A stretch of DNA of 64,000 nucleotides from an uncultured Pseudohongiella sp. Its GTDB lineage: Bacteria > Pseudomonadota > Gammaproteobacteria > Pseudomonadales > Pseudohongiellaceae. The number at the start of each line of letters is the position of its first letter. The first letter of the stretch is position 1. The stretch spans positions 62,001 to 126,000 of the forward strand of contig CACBCS010000003.1 in assembly GCA_902537815.1 (NCBI GenBank). The letters run 5' to 3'. Positions 16,854 through 26,561 of the stretch are shown piece after piece. The position numbers and the translations under genes are program-made. The notes beneath the pieces were generated by a model. The model saw nothing but the letters and a program-made list of their open reading frames with translations, ran no database searches and had not been told where the DNA came from.

Positions 16854-17939
16854 TCAACTCGTTTGCCGCTTGCGGTACTCCGACGGCGTAACGCCCATAA
16901 TCTCTCTAAAGGCGTTGTTAAATGGGGTGATTGACTGATACCCCACCGACAGAGCGATGGTCAGCACAGGCACACTTTGTTGGTCCGCGTCTGCCAGTGC
17001 CAGGCTGGCCTCTTCAACGCGGTAAGCATGCAGCATCGCATTGAAGTTCCTGAACCCCAACTCCCTGTGGATAAACGCCCGGAGCCGGTATTCTGGCAAA
17101 TTGAGCTTCTTGGCCAACTGGGCAATCGTAAGACCTGCTTCGCGATAGATCTGCCCCCCTTTGAATACCAAATTAAAACTGTCCACGTCGTAGCTTGGCG
17201 CACCTTCCGGCTCTGAAACCTCAGTCAGTTCCGTGACCTTGCGGATCGCCTGACTCAGAGAGACCAGGTCAAAGCGCATCGCGACGACCAGCATGGTCAG
17301 CGTTAGCAAGGCAATCGCGAATACGATGACGGCCTGCTCTGAGGCGTTGTTCGCAGAGCCTCCTTCCAGCAGAAAATTCTCAACAAAAACCACACTGAAT
17401 ATCAGCGCCCCCTGAACACCGATGATAAACCAGCGCAGGATGCGTCGGTCATCAACTAGATCGGCTCGCCACCCTCTGAGGGTCCAGAAGATGGCAAAGC
17501 CAACAAACAGCAACTGCATGACGTCCAGAGCGCCGGCCAGGAAAGTCAGGTAGGTTTCGACCATTGGATTTTGAGCGGTGCGCAGGAATGGAAACAGCAA
17601 TTCCAATGCAACCTGAAGCCCGAAAGCCAGACTCAGGAAAGCCGGAAATTTCTGCTGTTCCTGGAAAATCAGAAAGCAGTAAATCATAAACAAACCGGAT
17701 ACCGAACTCGTACCCAGTTCGATCAGGCGGTCGATGGCCGAAAGATTAACCCTGAAGTCAGAATCAATGCTGTCTCCACTCATACCGCTAAGCAGATAGA
17801 ACACAACGAAAAGCGCGATTACCGCGAAGACCCGTGCGCTGGCACTTTTCGGGTCACTCTTGAGATAGCCAGCCGCAAGTAAAAAGACGGACATAATTGC
17901 CACAATCTGGGCGGTGAAAAGCAGCAAAGGATCGGACAC
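16854..17939 (-). CDS. Membrane-anchored AraC-family transcriptional regulator
   Basis: The N-terminal part carries about seven hydrophobic helices (first LLLFTAQIVAIMSVFLLAAG). The C-terminal 100 residues form an AraC double helix-turn-helix: LTIAQLAKKLNLPEYRLRAF and LTIALSVGYQSITPFNNAFR, followed by MGVTPSEYRK. This is a one-component sensor that presumably reads a membrane signal. The start chosen is GTG at 17937-17939, with AGGA eight bases upstream; a longer TTG start at 18020 has no good ribosome binding site. Target genes are unknown; the DUF6644-like set lies just downstream on the same strand. Confidence 0.82.
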   Translation of the reverse strand: MSDPLLLFTAQIVAIMSVFLLAAGYLKSDPKSASARVFAVIALFVVFYLLSGMSGDSIDSDFRVNLSAIDRLIELGTSSVSGLFMIYCFLIFQEQQKFPAFLSLAFGLQVALELLFPFLRTAQNPMVETYLTFLAGALDVMQLLFVGFAIFWTLRGWRADLVDDRRILRWFIIGVQGALIFSVVFVENFLLEGGSANNASEQAVIVFAIALLTLTMLVVAMRFDLVSLSQAIRKVTELTEVSEPEGAPSYDVDSFNLVFKGGQIYREAGLTIAQLAKKLNLPEYRLRAFIHRELGFRNFNAMLHAYRVEEASLALADADQQSVPVLTIALSVGYQSITPFNNAFREIMGVTPSEYRKRQTS

Positions 17940-18099
17940 GGGATCTATCCTGATAAACACGCTGAGCATCGACGAACATACCGCAACATGTGCATAAATA
18001 CAAAAACGGGTAGACAGCAATCACCGCAGCTGGCCCCCGAGATCAAGGCAACACTTTGCTGGCACAGCGGATTCAGAAAACTTTCAACACTCAGGGTTT

Positions 18100-18426
18100 T
18101 CACGCGGCGGGATTTTGCCTGACGGCCTGCTGACCCGCGCGACTAAGCTGTTCAAACAAGTTAATCAGACGTTCGGATCGCCGGCCCAGGGCAAAAACTT
18201 TTTCGAAATAACCGCTTTGTGGATCAGGCATCAGCACCAAATCGAACAGAAAGGCAAAAAACGACAGCGCGCTCAGAACGACATCTCGAAACGCATCGGT
18301 ATAGAGCTTGAGCTGAAAAACAAACAGGCGCTTGCACTGAAGATAGAATTTAATAATGCCCGGGCGGGATTGCGGTGATTCACAGGATTGAACGGATGAA
18401 GACGATGTTGTTTTGTCTTGTATCAT
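18100..18426 (-). CDS. Small conserved hypothetical protein with one or two hydrophobic helices
   Basis: About 108 residues from ATG 18424-18426, which has AGAGA a few bases upstream; two earlier in-frame Mets (18444 and 18486) are possible. The core CKRLFVFQLKLYTDAFRDVV leads into the hydrophobic LSALSFFAFLFDLVLM, and the tail is amphipathic. It resembles small gammaproteobacterial membrane-associated hypotheticals, but I cannot name the family. The N-terminal Ser-rich stretch is low-complexity. Confidence 0.5.
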   Translation of the reverse strand: MIQDKTTSSSSVQSCESPQSRPGIIKFYLQCKRLFVFQLKLYTDAFRDVVLSALSFFAFLFDLVLMPDPQSGYFEKVFALGRRSERLINLFEQLSRAGQQAVRQNPAA

Positions 18427-18594
18427 TGATCTCTCAAAGCGCATAAAACCACCAAACCCAGATTGCTCTGCTTTCGGCAGAACCACCTTTGCATCGGTGT
18501 GACAGCGCTATCGGAGAATCGCTTGTCGTGGTGGGACTGATGGGCTGAATTCTCTCGAAACGCGATCCATACCAGGCAGGTTTTTCCTGTCTGA

Positions 18595-19830
18595 CTAGTC
18601 TGCGGCCGTGTTGACTACCTCGAAAGTCAGACCCGCGCTGGTCTGCAGGCGCAGAAGCAGCGCCTCACCAAAGGCCAAACCGGGGGTCCAGAAACCACCC
18701 TCCAACTGAGATTTGTCAACGTCCCTGCGCAAGCTGATGGCTGCCTGGGCTATCATTTTTGCTGTCGAACCGTAACCGGGATCTCGATCTCCAGTAACTT
18801 TAACCCGGACTTCCTCCCCTGACGCCGTCCGGCCGAAGAAGCGCAGATCAAAGAATCCGGCTCGCTGCTCATCCGGAGACGGCCCTTCACCGGGTTTTGG
18901 TAAAAAGAATTTCAGCGCCAACCATTGCAATGGCGCAAGCATCAGTACCGCACCGAACAGCTTTGTTCCGAGAGCAACTCTTTTCGCTGCCTTTTTGCCC
19001 GCATTACCGGCGCCCGTCAGACTGCCTTCATCATAGTAAAACTGGCATCCATATTGTTCATTCAGAAGCGCGTTCGTGCGGAGAACGACTCTGGTGTTGA
19101 CACTGGCCATAATAAACGGACCCACCCAGGATTTAAAATCCTCGTCGTACTCTGTATTCACATGGCGCTGTTTAGCAGAATTACGATGCGCTTCAGGACA
19201 CAGAGAGTACCAATCTTTCATTTCCTCTCTCACCGCCGGATTACTAGTGGCTTCCTTGAAGGCGTTCACCCCGCTTGCAATAGTTCCTCCCGAGGCACCA
19301 CCTTTCATTGCCTTCACGCGCATTTTTACAGTGGCACAAGGCTCACCGAATCTGGCTTGCGCCTCTTGCTGGAGAAATTTCACCCCGAGATCTGACGGCA
19401 GGGAATCAAACCCACAGGCATGGACAATACGAGCGCCACTCAATCTTGCCTGGTCGCTGTAGCGTGAAATCATCCGTTTCATCCACTGCGACTCACCGGT
19501 GAGGTCGCAGTAATCGGTTCCGGCTGCCACACAGGCCTCGATCAAGGCTTCCCCGTAAAGCGCATAGGGCCCAACGGTTGAGAGAACAACAGCGGTCCGA
19601 TCGCACAGCGCTGCTAAAGCAGCCTTATCGAAAGACTCTGCGACGATTATCGGAATGAGTTCTGCCCCGCTGCCGAGAGTTGCGCGAAGGCTTTCGAGTT
19701 TTTCTTGAGATCTGGCCGCCATGGCCCAGGAAAAATTCGGCTCAATGTGCCCATTCGCAAGGTAACGGCAAATAATCTCGCCGACAAAGCTGGTCGCACC
19801 GAACACGATTAAATCCAGCTCTTTGTTCAC
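18595..19830 (-). CDS. Saccharopine dehydrogenase-like NAD(P)-binding oxidoreductase
   Basis: 411 residues. The Rossmann fold at the N-terminus has GATSFVGEIICRYLA, followed by AARSQEKL and the VLSTVGPYALYGEALIEACV and GTDYCDLTGE segments typical of the SCCPDH/trans-acting enoyl reductase group. Substrate unknown; mycobacterial relatives reduce lipid intermediates. The start codon is GTG at 19828-19830. It is upstream of no obvious operon partner; ctaA lies 41 bases upstream on the same strand. Confidence 0.82.
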   Translation of the reverse strand: MNKELDLIVFGATSFVGEIICRYLANGHIEPNFSWAMAARSQEKLESLRATLGSGAELIPIIVAESFDKAALAALCDRTAVVLSTVGPYALYGEALIEACVAAGTDYCDLTGESQWMKRMISRYSDQARLSGARIVHACGFDSLPSDLGVKFLQQEAQARFGEPCATVKMRVKAMKGGASGGTIASGVNAFKEATSNPAVREEMKDWYSLCPEAHRNSAKQRHVNTEYDEDFKSWVGPFIMASVNTRVVLRTNALLNEQYGCQFYYDEGSLTGAGNAGKKAAKRVALGTKLFGAVLMLAPLQWLALKFFLPKPGEGPSPDEQRAGFFDLRFFGRTASGEEVRVKVTGDRDPGYGSTAKMIAQAAISLRRDVDKSQLEGGFWTPGLAFGEALLLRLQTSAGLTFEVVNTAAD

Positions 19831-19871
19831 CTTTCAGTTGCTTTTTAAGTCGGTCATCACAAAGAAAGCCA

Positions 19872-20918
19872 TCACACTGCTGCAGCAATCTGACCGGAGC
19901 CCGGCACACTTTTCGGGTGAAGCCGGGTTGACTGGGAATGGCTGTGTCGCGCATGCCGATAGCTCAACCAGATAAGAAACTGCAGCCCGAACAGTAACGT
20001 GGCGGCGAGAAGATGAGTCGGCTGCACGAATGCTGGCATACCCAAATGCCCCAGAGTTGCACCCGAAAGCACTGAAAGGCCAATCACCGCGATCATCCCG
20101 AAGGTCAGTCGTGTTATGGTATGCATCCATCCCAGCGAATTCACCAGCAGGCGCACGAGCCAGAGGTTGGTAAAAAGGACCAGAGCAGAGAAGCTACGAT
20201 GCACGTAGAAAAACCAGGGCATCGCTTCAATCCAGGAAGCGCGCATTGCCTCTCCCTGACTCTCCTTAATAAAGTCGGTCATCTCCCTAACCTGCGTACC
20301 CATAACCACCTGCAGCACGGTCATGGCAAGTACAATATAAAGCCATTTTTCAAAGCGTGGATCTATTGCCGTTACCGGTTGTGCGGCCATCATCTGCCGT
20401 CTGGACTGAGCCAGCGCGAAAAGCAAAGTCGCAACGATTGCCAGCGCCATCAGCATATGCAAGGTAATCATGCCGGGCTGCAGGTTAGAACTCACCACCC
20501 GGGAGCCCAGCCATCCCTGGAAACCAACCATAAAAAACGCCGCGACTGAGGCTTTCGTTATCAAAGCGTTGTGATGGCGTAAAGGCCAAGACACCAGGGC
20601 ACTCAGAAAAATGAGGATGCCGATACTGACACCCAGAAGCCGATTCAAATATTCTGTCCAGGTCTTTACGACGTTAAACCGGGTGTCGGCGTAACCGAGT
20701 TCAGCGTACGTTTGCTGATAGTCAGCCGGTAACTGCGATTCGTGGGTGGGCGGTACCCACTGTCCGAAACAGGTCGGCCAGTCCGGGCAGCCCATTCCCG
20801 CACCGGAGGCACGGACGCTGGCTCCAACCAGAATCAAAAAATAGACAGCTGCCAGAGTCAGGGTAGCCAGACTCCGAAAACGTTGCAGAGATACGTCTGT
20901 AGCTTGCTTTGATGTCAT
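19872..20918 (-). CDS. ctaA: Heme A synthase (COX15/CtaA)
   Basis: About 348 residues and eight membrane helices. CtaA oxidises the C8 methyl of heme O to a formyl group, making heme A for aa3-type cytochrome oxidase. The family opening GASVRASGAGMGCPDWPTCF is intact, as are the helix motifs with EYLNRLLG, MITLHMLMA, VHRSFSALV and QPTHLLAAT that provide the heme-ligating histidines. ATG 20916-20918 is used; an upstream TTG adds five residues. No ctaB, SURF1 or oxidase genes are in the window. Confidence 0.92.
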   Translation of the reverse strand: MTSKQATDVSLQRFRSLATLTLAAVYFLILVGASVRASGAGMGCPDWPTCFGQWVPPTHESQLPADYQQTYAELGYADTRFNVVKTWTEYLNRLLGVSIGILIFLSALVSWPLRHHNALITKASVAAFFMVGFQGWLGSRVVSSNLQPGMITLHMLMALAIVATLLFALAQSRRQMMAAQPVTAIDPRFEKWLYIVLAMTVLQVVMGTQVREMTDFIKESQGEAMRASWIEAMPWFFYVHRSFSALVLFTNLWLVRLLVNSLGWMHTITRLTFGMIAVIGLSVLSGATLGHLGMPAFVQPTHLLAATLLFGLQFLIWLSYRHARHSHSQSTRLHPKSVPGSGQIAAAV

Positions 20919-20964
20919 AGTACTGTTTAACAAAGTTGTGGAAAAAAGACATTGAAAGTCGCGA

Positions 20965-22155
20965 TCAGTTTTTCAGGGACTCAAGCAGGACTTGCGAGGC
21001 GTATCCGTCATCAGGCAGACCCTGTGTTTGTTGATACGCCCTGATCGCAGCCCTGGTTTGGCGTCCGACTCGGCCATCCGGCTCGCCCGAAGCGAATCCG
21101 CGACTGTTGAGCAACTCCTGGAGTTGTTTAACGTCTGCCAAGCTCATCGCCTGCTCATTTTCCGGCATTCGCGCTATTGCCTCGCCACCCATAAACCGAT
21201 CAGCAAGGTGACCTACCGTCAACGCATAAAACGTCGAGGGGTTATAAGTCATGGTGGTCCGAAAATTCTGATAACCCAGAAAAGCAGGACCCTGTGCACC
21301 GGCCGGGAGAATCACTGAAGCCTCCATACCTGAGACAACCGGAAGCGGGTTGCCGTTGACTGAGGTAAGACCAAGAGATTGCCACCTGTCCAGTGACATG
21401 CGGGTTGCTGTTCCGGTCAGACTGTAATCGAAACCGCGGGGCAGCATCACTTCCCTGCCCCATCGCTCGTCGCCTCGCCAGCCGGATTCCGATAAAAAAT
21501 TGGCGGCGGAGTGAAAGATGTCAGGAAGGCTGTTCCAGATATCTATCCTTCCGTCTGCATCTCCGTCAACGCCGTACCGGTCAAATATATTCGGCATAAA
21601 CTGCAGCTGACCCATCGCTCCGGCCCAGGAACCGCTCATGCGGTCAGCCTGTATATGCCCATCATCGATGATCTGAAGCGCAGTGAGCAGTTGCTCCCTG
21701 AAAAAATCGGCCCGACGCGGATCGTAAGCGAGAGTGGCAAGAGCCTCCAACACGGAAAAACCTCCGGTTACTCTGCCGTAGTTGCTCTCGATTGCCCAAA
21801 AGGCCACTAAATAATGCGGCTGGACGCCATAGCGACGCCGCACTTCTTCAAGCAGAACGCCATGCTGCTGGAGCAAAGCCTGACCCTGCGCAACCTGTCT
21901 CGGCGTGATCCTAAGGTCAAGATAGCGGGTGAAGGTTTGCACAAACTCCGGCTGACTGTTGTCCAGCTCAAGCACTCTTTCGAGCGGCTGGATGGCGTCG
22001 AGGGCGAGCAGCGTGGTGTCGGAAATGCCCCGGTCGCGCGCTTCAGCGCGCAGCCCGTCTAACCACTGCGCAAAATCTGGCGCTGACTCTTGAGCCTGCA
22101 ATCCGGACAGACAACAAACAAAGATAACAGCAGCAATAAACCGGACTCGATTCAT
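20965..22155 (-). CDS. Lytic murein transglycosylase, MltB family, with peptidoglycan-binding domain
   Basis: 396 residues from ATG 22153-22155, which begins a signal peptide (FIAAVIFVCCLSGLQAQ). The SLT_2/MltB catalytic domain has Glu123 in FWAIESNYGRVTGG, then MSGSWAGAMGQLQFMP and DADGRIDIWNSLPD. The C-terminus is a PG_binding_1 domain (LQELLNSRGFASGEPDGRVG). It cleaves glycan strands in the periplasm with formation of 1,6-anhydroMurNAc. No lipobox is seen, so it is likely soluble. A longer open frame to 22413 was rejected because the signal peptide would be internal. Confidence 0.9.
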   Translation of the reverse strand: MNRVRFIAAVIFVCCLSGLQAQESAPDFAQWLDGLRAEARDRGISDTTLLALDAIQPLERVLELDNSQPEFVQTFTRYLDLRITPRQVAQGQALLQQHGVLLEEVRRRYGVQPHYLVAFWAIESNYGRVTGGFSVLEALATLAYDPRRADFFREQLLTALQIIDDGHIQADRMSGSWAGAMGQLQFMPNIFDRYGVDGDADGRIDIWNSLPDIFHSAANFLSESGWRGDERWGREVMLPRGFDYSLTGTATRMSLDRWQSLGLTSVNGNPLPVVSGMEASVILPAGAQGPAFLGYQNFRTTMTYNPSTFYALTVGHLADRFMGGEAIARMPENEQAMSLADVKQLQELLNSRGFASGEPDGRVGRQTRAAIRAYQQTQGLPDDGYASQVLLESLKN

Positions 22156-22507
22156 TCGCCAATGATAGCGAAGTTGCCGCCAGAATTGAACGTGACTGTT
22201 GATGGCTGTTTCTGGCTGTTGATCACTGTTGTCGCTCACTGACACGTGATGCCTTCTCATGAGACGGCAAAAATGTCTGCCATGGGCACACCTGAACGCT
22301 CGGTGAAAACCGGCCGGTGCCTCCCGCCCACGAACAGTCTGAATTGATGAATCACGTCTGACCCGAAAGCGGACAGCAAAGGACCTGACCCAAGCCAGCC
22401 CGGACAGCCGCAAGACGCTCAGACCAGCAGCAGTCTGCGCACTTCACGCCGCCGGACCGACTAACACAGCTATTGGCAGCGCGCCGTATTTTCGCTAGGT
22501 TTTCAGA
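22156..22507. other. Intergenic, no gene seen
   Basis: 352 bases between two divergent genes. A short run near 22195-22235 repeats CTGTTGAT/CTGTT units. Nothing else recognisable; promoters of both flanking genes should be here. Confidence 0.4.
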
Positions 22508-23262
22508 ATGAACGCGATGTCAGCCACCGCAAAGCAGAAAAGTCTGATCTTCCTGATCTGTTGGTTGTGCTGTGTCATAGCAGCCATCATCAACAGCCCG
22601 GCAGCGGATGCACAGGTGACTCGGAACTACTCAGAAAAAGAGGAACAAGGCCGCTTTCAGGAGCTGCTGGATGAATACGGGCAGAACAAATCTCTGCCAC
22701 CTGGCTTTGAGCTTCAGGCGCTTCTGGCGTTGAGCCACTTCCCAGAATTGAAAACGGTAAAAATTCGCTTCGTCATCGACGATGTAGATATTCCACTGTC
22801 TTCACGACCCCACTGGGCAAGCCTGCTCAAAGGCGCCGAAAAACGAAACTATCTGGTGGTCATCGACAGCAACCGCGAACAGGGGAACGGCGCGTTCCTG
22901 CTCAAGAACCAGCCATTCAATGCTCAGGTGGGTATCCTCGGCCATGAACTGGCCCACTCCGTCTATTACCTTGACCGGATTTTTTCGGCATTGTTGCCGA
23001 TGCGGTCTGTCAGCTGAGTGACTGTGGAATTCAATTCGAGCGGGCAACAGACCGGCGAGTAATCGACTACGGCCTCGGCTGGCAGCGCTTTGACCACGCC
23101 CTGTTTGTTCGAAGCTAACTCACTGGCAGTCGTGAAGCCGGTATGAACAGCGAAGGCGGCGGTGCATACATGAGCCCTTCGGCTCTGCTGCAAATACTAG
23201 AAAGCGATCCCAGATATCAGAATTCGCGGGCTGTTCCGGAAGACCGATCTGTTACACAGTAA
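22508..23262 (+). pseudogene. HELAH-type exported metalloprotease-like gene, frameshifted and with an internal stop
   Basis: The first 150 codons encode a membrane-anchored or secreted protein (LIFLICWLCCVIAAIINS) with the zinc-site sequence GILGHELAHSVYYLDR. The frame then closes at TGA 23015-23017. From about 22975 the -1 frame carries the obvious continuation (DFFGIVADAVCQLSD, VIDYGLGWQRFDHALFVRS), is interrupted by a TAA at 23116-23118, and continues with LTGSREAGMNSEGGG and SPSALLQILESDPRYQ to TAA 23260-23262. One lost base near GACCGGATTTTTTC plus one nonsense change explain it. Function of the intact family is unknown. Confidence 0.78.
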
Positions 23263-23297
23263 TGAGGGGCAGGCCTTCACTAATCGATTGTTGCGCG

Positions 23298-23573
23298 CTA
23301 GTCATTCGGCTCACCGGAATTTCTCAGTTTTCCAATAACCGTTTCAATCGCGCGATCAATCAGCGGGGCTTCACTGATAATTATGACATTCCCATCCTTC
23401 AGCTCTCTAGCAAGGCCCATGCGGGATTTTTCGATCACCTGGCCCCTGTAGTTAACGAAAACATATTTGTCAATCATGTCGATCTTACCAGCCAGTGAGC
23501 AACGAATACCCTGGGCTTCAACCCCCTTAAATTCCATCCACACACAGTGCTGCAATTTATCAACCTGCTGCAT
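23298..23573 (-). pseudogene. DUF1631 family C-terminal remnant
   Basis: 91 residues that resemble the last part of DUF1631 proteins: VWMEFKGVEAQGIRCSLAGK, YVFVNYRGQVIEKSRMGLAR and NVIIISEAPLIDRAIETVIG. Full proteins are several hundred residues. Upstream the same frame continues without a start until it meets the end of the PQQ dehydrogenase gene, so the 5' part has been lost. The ATG at 23573 has no ribosome binding site. A translated small PilZ-like protein is a less likely reading. Confidence 0.6.
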
Positions 23574-23611
23574 ATATAGGCCACTTGCTCGATTCTGCGG
23601 TCGAGCCAGAG

Positions 23612-25759
23612 TCAGTCGGGTAATCGATAGGCAACCAAAGCACCAGGGAACTCAGTCTGGTTACTTCCGACCTGAACGACGATATACTGCCTGCCTCGGT
23701 GCATGTAGGTCATCATTCCGTATTGAGCAGGTGCGGGCAAGGACACGCTACCCAGAACTTCACCCGTCTGCTTGTCTCTCGCATTCAGAGTGAGCGGTGC
23801 GTCAGGCATCATCTGCGCCATGCCTTCGCTTAAAGCCCGTGTCTGCACGAGAATATCACCCATGACCATCTGAATAGACCAGCCGGTCCCGCCGCTGTTT
23901 GGGACATCAACTCCCTCGAGGCGCGGATGATTTTTAATCGCTTCAGATGTCTCTCCTACTGGATGCGACCAGATTTTTTCGCCCGTATTCATTTGATAGG
24001 CGGTCAATTGATTGTTCATACGCTTATATAGCGGCAACCCATCAATTGTCGGCAAGCCGCCACCACCGCCCGGCAACCACGGAACCACGGTCACACCGGT
24101 CGTTGGCGTGCTATTCGGAGTTGCTCCACCCTCTCCGGGTCTGGGGTAGTTCGGATTGTCTCGGTCTACCCCGTTTGTTGGACGCATGAAGCCGGGCGCG
24201 AAGCAGTTACGCCGATGTGAGTTGTACATCATACCTGTACTGGGATCCGCCACGGGCGGATGCGAAATAACGTTACCCGCACCCAGACAGCCAACGTTAT
24301 TGATGAACTCACCTTCATAGGTATTGGGTAAAGGCGGCACATAGAGCCCCCCAATCCGAAAGCCACTGAGAATCGTCATGGCTTCTTCTTTGAGTTCGGG
24401 TGTGTAATCAATCACGAATTCTTCCGTGATGCCGTCAAGAATGATTCGATCAACCGGCTCCGGCCAGGTCGGGTAGGGCTGAGTGGCAGACGTGTAATTG
24501 CCCGGCACTTCGGTCTGAATTACCTCTCGATCCTCAATGGGCCAGATTGGTTCGCCCGTTTCGCGATTGAAAGCAAAGACGAGCCCTTGTTTGGTGTTCT
24601 GAATTGCTGCCGGGACACGCTGCCCGTTGACATTCAAGTCCATCAGCAAGGGCGGAGTCGGCAGATCGTAGTTCCACTGGTCGGAACGATGAATCTGGTA
24701 GTGCCATCGGCGCTCCCCTGTTGCGACGTCCAGAGCCAGGACGCTGCCTCCAAAAAGATTATCACCGGGCCGATGTCCTGCATACGCCTGCACCGTTGAG
24801 GCATTCGTGACCAGATATACCAGGCCCAACGCCGGATCTGCTGAAGCCGGCGCCCAGGTCGACATATCCCCGGAAAAGCGCCAGGCTTCATTTAACCAGG
24901 TTTCGTGACCTACCTCGCCGGGCCGCGGAATCACATGAAACTTCCAGAGACGTTCGCCGGTGACCGCATCAAAACCCATGATGTCGCCCGGCACATTTTC
25001 TATGCGGGTTTGTCCGTAACTGGGCTGATGGCCCACCAAGACCACAACCACACCGTTCACCACAATGGGGGGTGCTGAGGCGGTCACCATACCCAGTTCC
25101 CGAGGAATACCGTAATCAGGATCGTATTCACCACCCGCAACGACATAATCTTGCCACGGGCCCCATCCCTCAACCAGGTGAGGAATCAAATCGATAACGC
25201 CCGAGCGTCGGGTATCCCCCACAGGAAATTGCTCCCCCCACCCCTCCAGAGGCAGCCCAGTTTTCGCATCCAAAGCCCAGAGAAAAAATCCGGGTGTAGT
25301 GATAAAAATGACACCTCTTCCATCAAGCTCAGCATAGGAGACGCCTTTGCCATAAGCCTGACGGGGTGAGCGCTGATGCCGAATTGTTTCGGGCTCGCGA
25401 AAGGTCCAGAGTGTTTCTCCGGTGGCAGGGTCCATGGCGATCACCTGTCGCCTCGGTGTCGCGACCGTGTACAAAATGCCGTCGACATAAATCGGGGTAG
25501 ATCTGGAGAAATAATCCAGATTCGGGCCAAAATTGTCGCTACGCCAAATCCAGGCCTGCTCAAGTTGCTCGAAATTAGTTCGATTAATCTGGTCAAGCGG
25601 AGAAAACCGGGTATGACCCATATCACCACCAATGTAGCGCCACTCGCCGTTTTCAGTGCCAGGAAGCCCCTGAGCAAAGCTGAAAGAATTACCGAGCAGC
25701 ACCAGCAAACCAACATGCAGCATCGACATTACACGGGATTGAAAGGACAGGACGTTCAT
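23612..25759 (-). CDS. PQQ-dependent quinoprotein dehydrogenase, periplasmic
   Basis: 715 residues: signal peptide (MLHVGLLVLLGNSFSFAQG), then an eight-bladed propeller opening with GEWRYIGGDMGHTRFSPLDQ and repeated AMDPATGETLW, ALDVATGERRW and FNRETGEPIW blades. This is the membrane-type glucose/shikimate dehydrogenase-like group, here without the N-terminal membrane helices and without a cytochrome c domain, so electrons must go to a separate acceptor. Substrate unknown (sugar, polyol or alcohol). GGGGAG lies six bases before the ATG. No pqq biosynthesis genes are in the window. Confidence 0.88.
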   Translation of the reverse strand: MNVLSFQSRVMSMLHVGLLVLLGNSFSFAQGLPGTENGEWRYIGGDMGHTRFSPLDQINRTNFEQLEQAWIWRSDNFGPNLDYFSRSTPIYVDGILYTVATPRRQVIAMDPATGETLWTFREPETIRHQRSPRQAYGKGVSYAELDGRGVIFITTPGFFLWALDAKTGLPLEGWGEQFPVGDTRRSGVIDLIPHLVEGWGPWQDYVVAGGEYDPDYGIPRELGMVTASAPPIVVNGVVVVLVGHQPSYGQTRIENVPGDIMGFDAVTGERLWKFHVIPRPGEVGHETWLNEAWRFSGDMSTWAPASADPALGLVYLVTNASTVQAYAGHRPGDNLFGGSVLALDVATGERRWHYQIHRSDQWNYDLPTPPLLMDLNVNGQRVPAAIQNTKQGLVFAFNRETGEPIWPIEDREVIQTEVPGNYTSATQPYPTWPEPVDRIILDGITEEFVIDYTPELKEEAMTILSGFRIGGLYVPPLPNTYEGEFINNVGCLGAGNVISHPPVADPSTGMMYNSHRRNCFAPGFMRPTNGVDRDNPNYPRPGEGGATPNSTPTTGVTVVPWLPGGGGGLPTIDGLPLYKRMNNQLTAYQMNTGEKIWSHPVGETSEAIKNHPRLEGVDVPNSGGTGWSIQMVMGDILVQTRALSEGMAQMMPDAPLTLNARDKQTGEVLGSVSLPAPAQYGMMTYMHRGRQYIVVQVGSNQTEFPGALVAYRLPD

Positions 25760-25938
25760 AACTTCTCCCCAGGATTTGTTTTTACTTTTTTAAAACCTTC
25801 TCGGCCTAACCGCCAAGGGTAAAAGGCCAAGACTGAGAAGTCCACGCCTGACGTGACCCATGAGCCATCAACACTGCATGGACAAATCACGTCGCACCAC
25901 CTAATCTAGAAATGCACTTTAACTAGGAGTGACTTTCG

Positions 25939-26454
25939 ATGAAACCAACAGCCCTGACCTATGCTCTGATTGCCAGTCTGACTCTGCTGTTCACCAACGG
26001 CGTAAACGCGCAATCTGCAGGCGCACCTGCCGCGCTATTCAAAGCACATGAAGAGGTCGTTAGAGAACTAGACCGTGCAGCTGCTACCAGCAACTCAGCG
26101 GCAGGAGTTTCTGTCTCAATTTCACCGGGCATTTCCGTGCGCAGGCGAATGAGTGGTGTTCTGCAGTATGCGGTCATGCACCCGTTCAGCGTGGAAATTT
26201 ACCGTATCATCGAAGGGAGCGGCACCCTGGTCACAGGCGGTTTGCTGAATTTGCCTCTTGCTGATCCGATTGGCGACAACATCGTACGCACTGAACATGG
26301 CATCGAAGACGGCACGGTGAGGCAGGTCAAAGCAGGCGACGTGCTAGTTTTACAACCCGGCACTCCCCACTGGTTTAGCCAGATTGATGACGAGTCGATC
26401 ACCTATATGGAATCCAGAGTCAGAATAACCACGGCACCGGTCCGGTATCAGTGA
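25939..26454 (+). CDS. Secreted cupin-domain protein
   Basis: 171 residues with a signal peptide (LIASLTLLFTNGVNAQ) and a cupin barrel: HPFSVEIYRIIEGSGTLVTG is the first motif and VKAGDVLVLQPGTPHWFSQI the second. The first motif has His and Glu, the second a His, which is enough for a metal site. AGGAGTG precedes the ATG. Divergent from the PQQ dehydrogenase. Activity unknown. Confidence 0.82.
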   Translation: MKPTALTYALIASLTLLFTNGVNAQSAGAPAALFKAHEEVVRELDRAAATSNSAAGVSVSISPGISVRRRMSGVLQYAVMHPFSVEIYRIIEGSGTLVTGGLLNLPLADPIGDNIVRTEHGIEDGTVRQVKAGDVLVLQPGTPHWFSQIDDESITYMESRVRITTAPVRYQ

Positions 26455-26486
26455 TTCTGCCAGAGGCTTGTGAGCAGGCAGGAGAC

Positions 26487-26513
26487 GCGGCCCGTCTTCG
26501 GGCCGCCATTTTC
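26487..26513 (+). terminator. Rho-independent terminator after the cupin gene
   Basis: GCGGCCCG at 26487-26494, loop TCTT, CGGGCCGC at 26499-26506, followed by CATTTTC. The 8-bp stem is perfect and GC-only. It lies between convergent genes and may act in both directions. Confidence 0.7.
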
Positions 26514-26561
26514 AGATCCCTCAACTTCACCTGAGAAAACACGAACGCTGCAGAGAATACG

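Noticed and set aside
22156..22413. 86-residue N-terminal extension of the MltB-type gene
   Set aside because: The extension is Arg-rich and places the signal peptide internally; ATG 22155 gives a normal exported protein.
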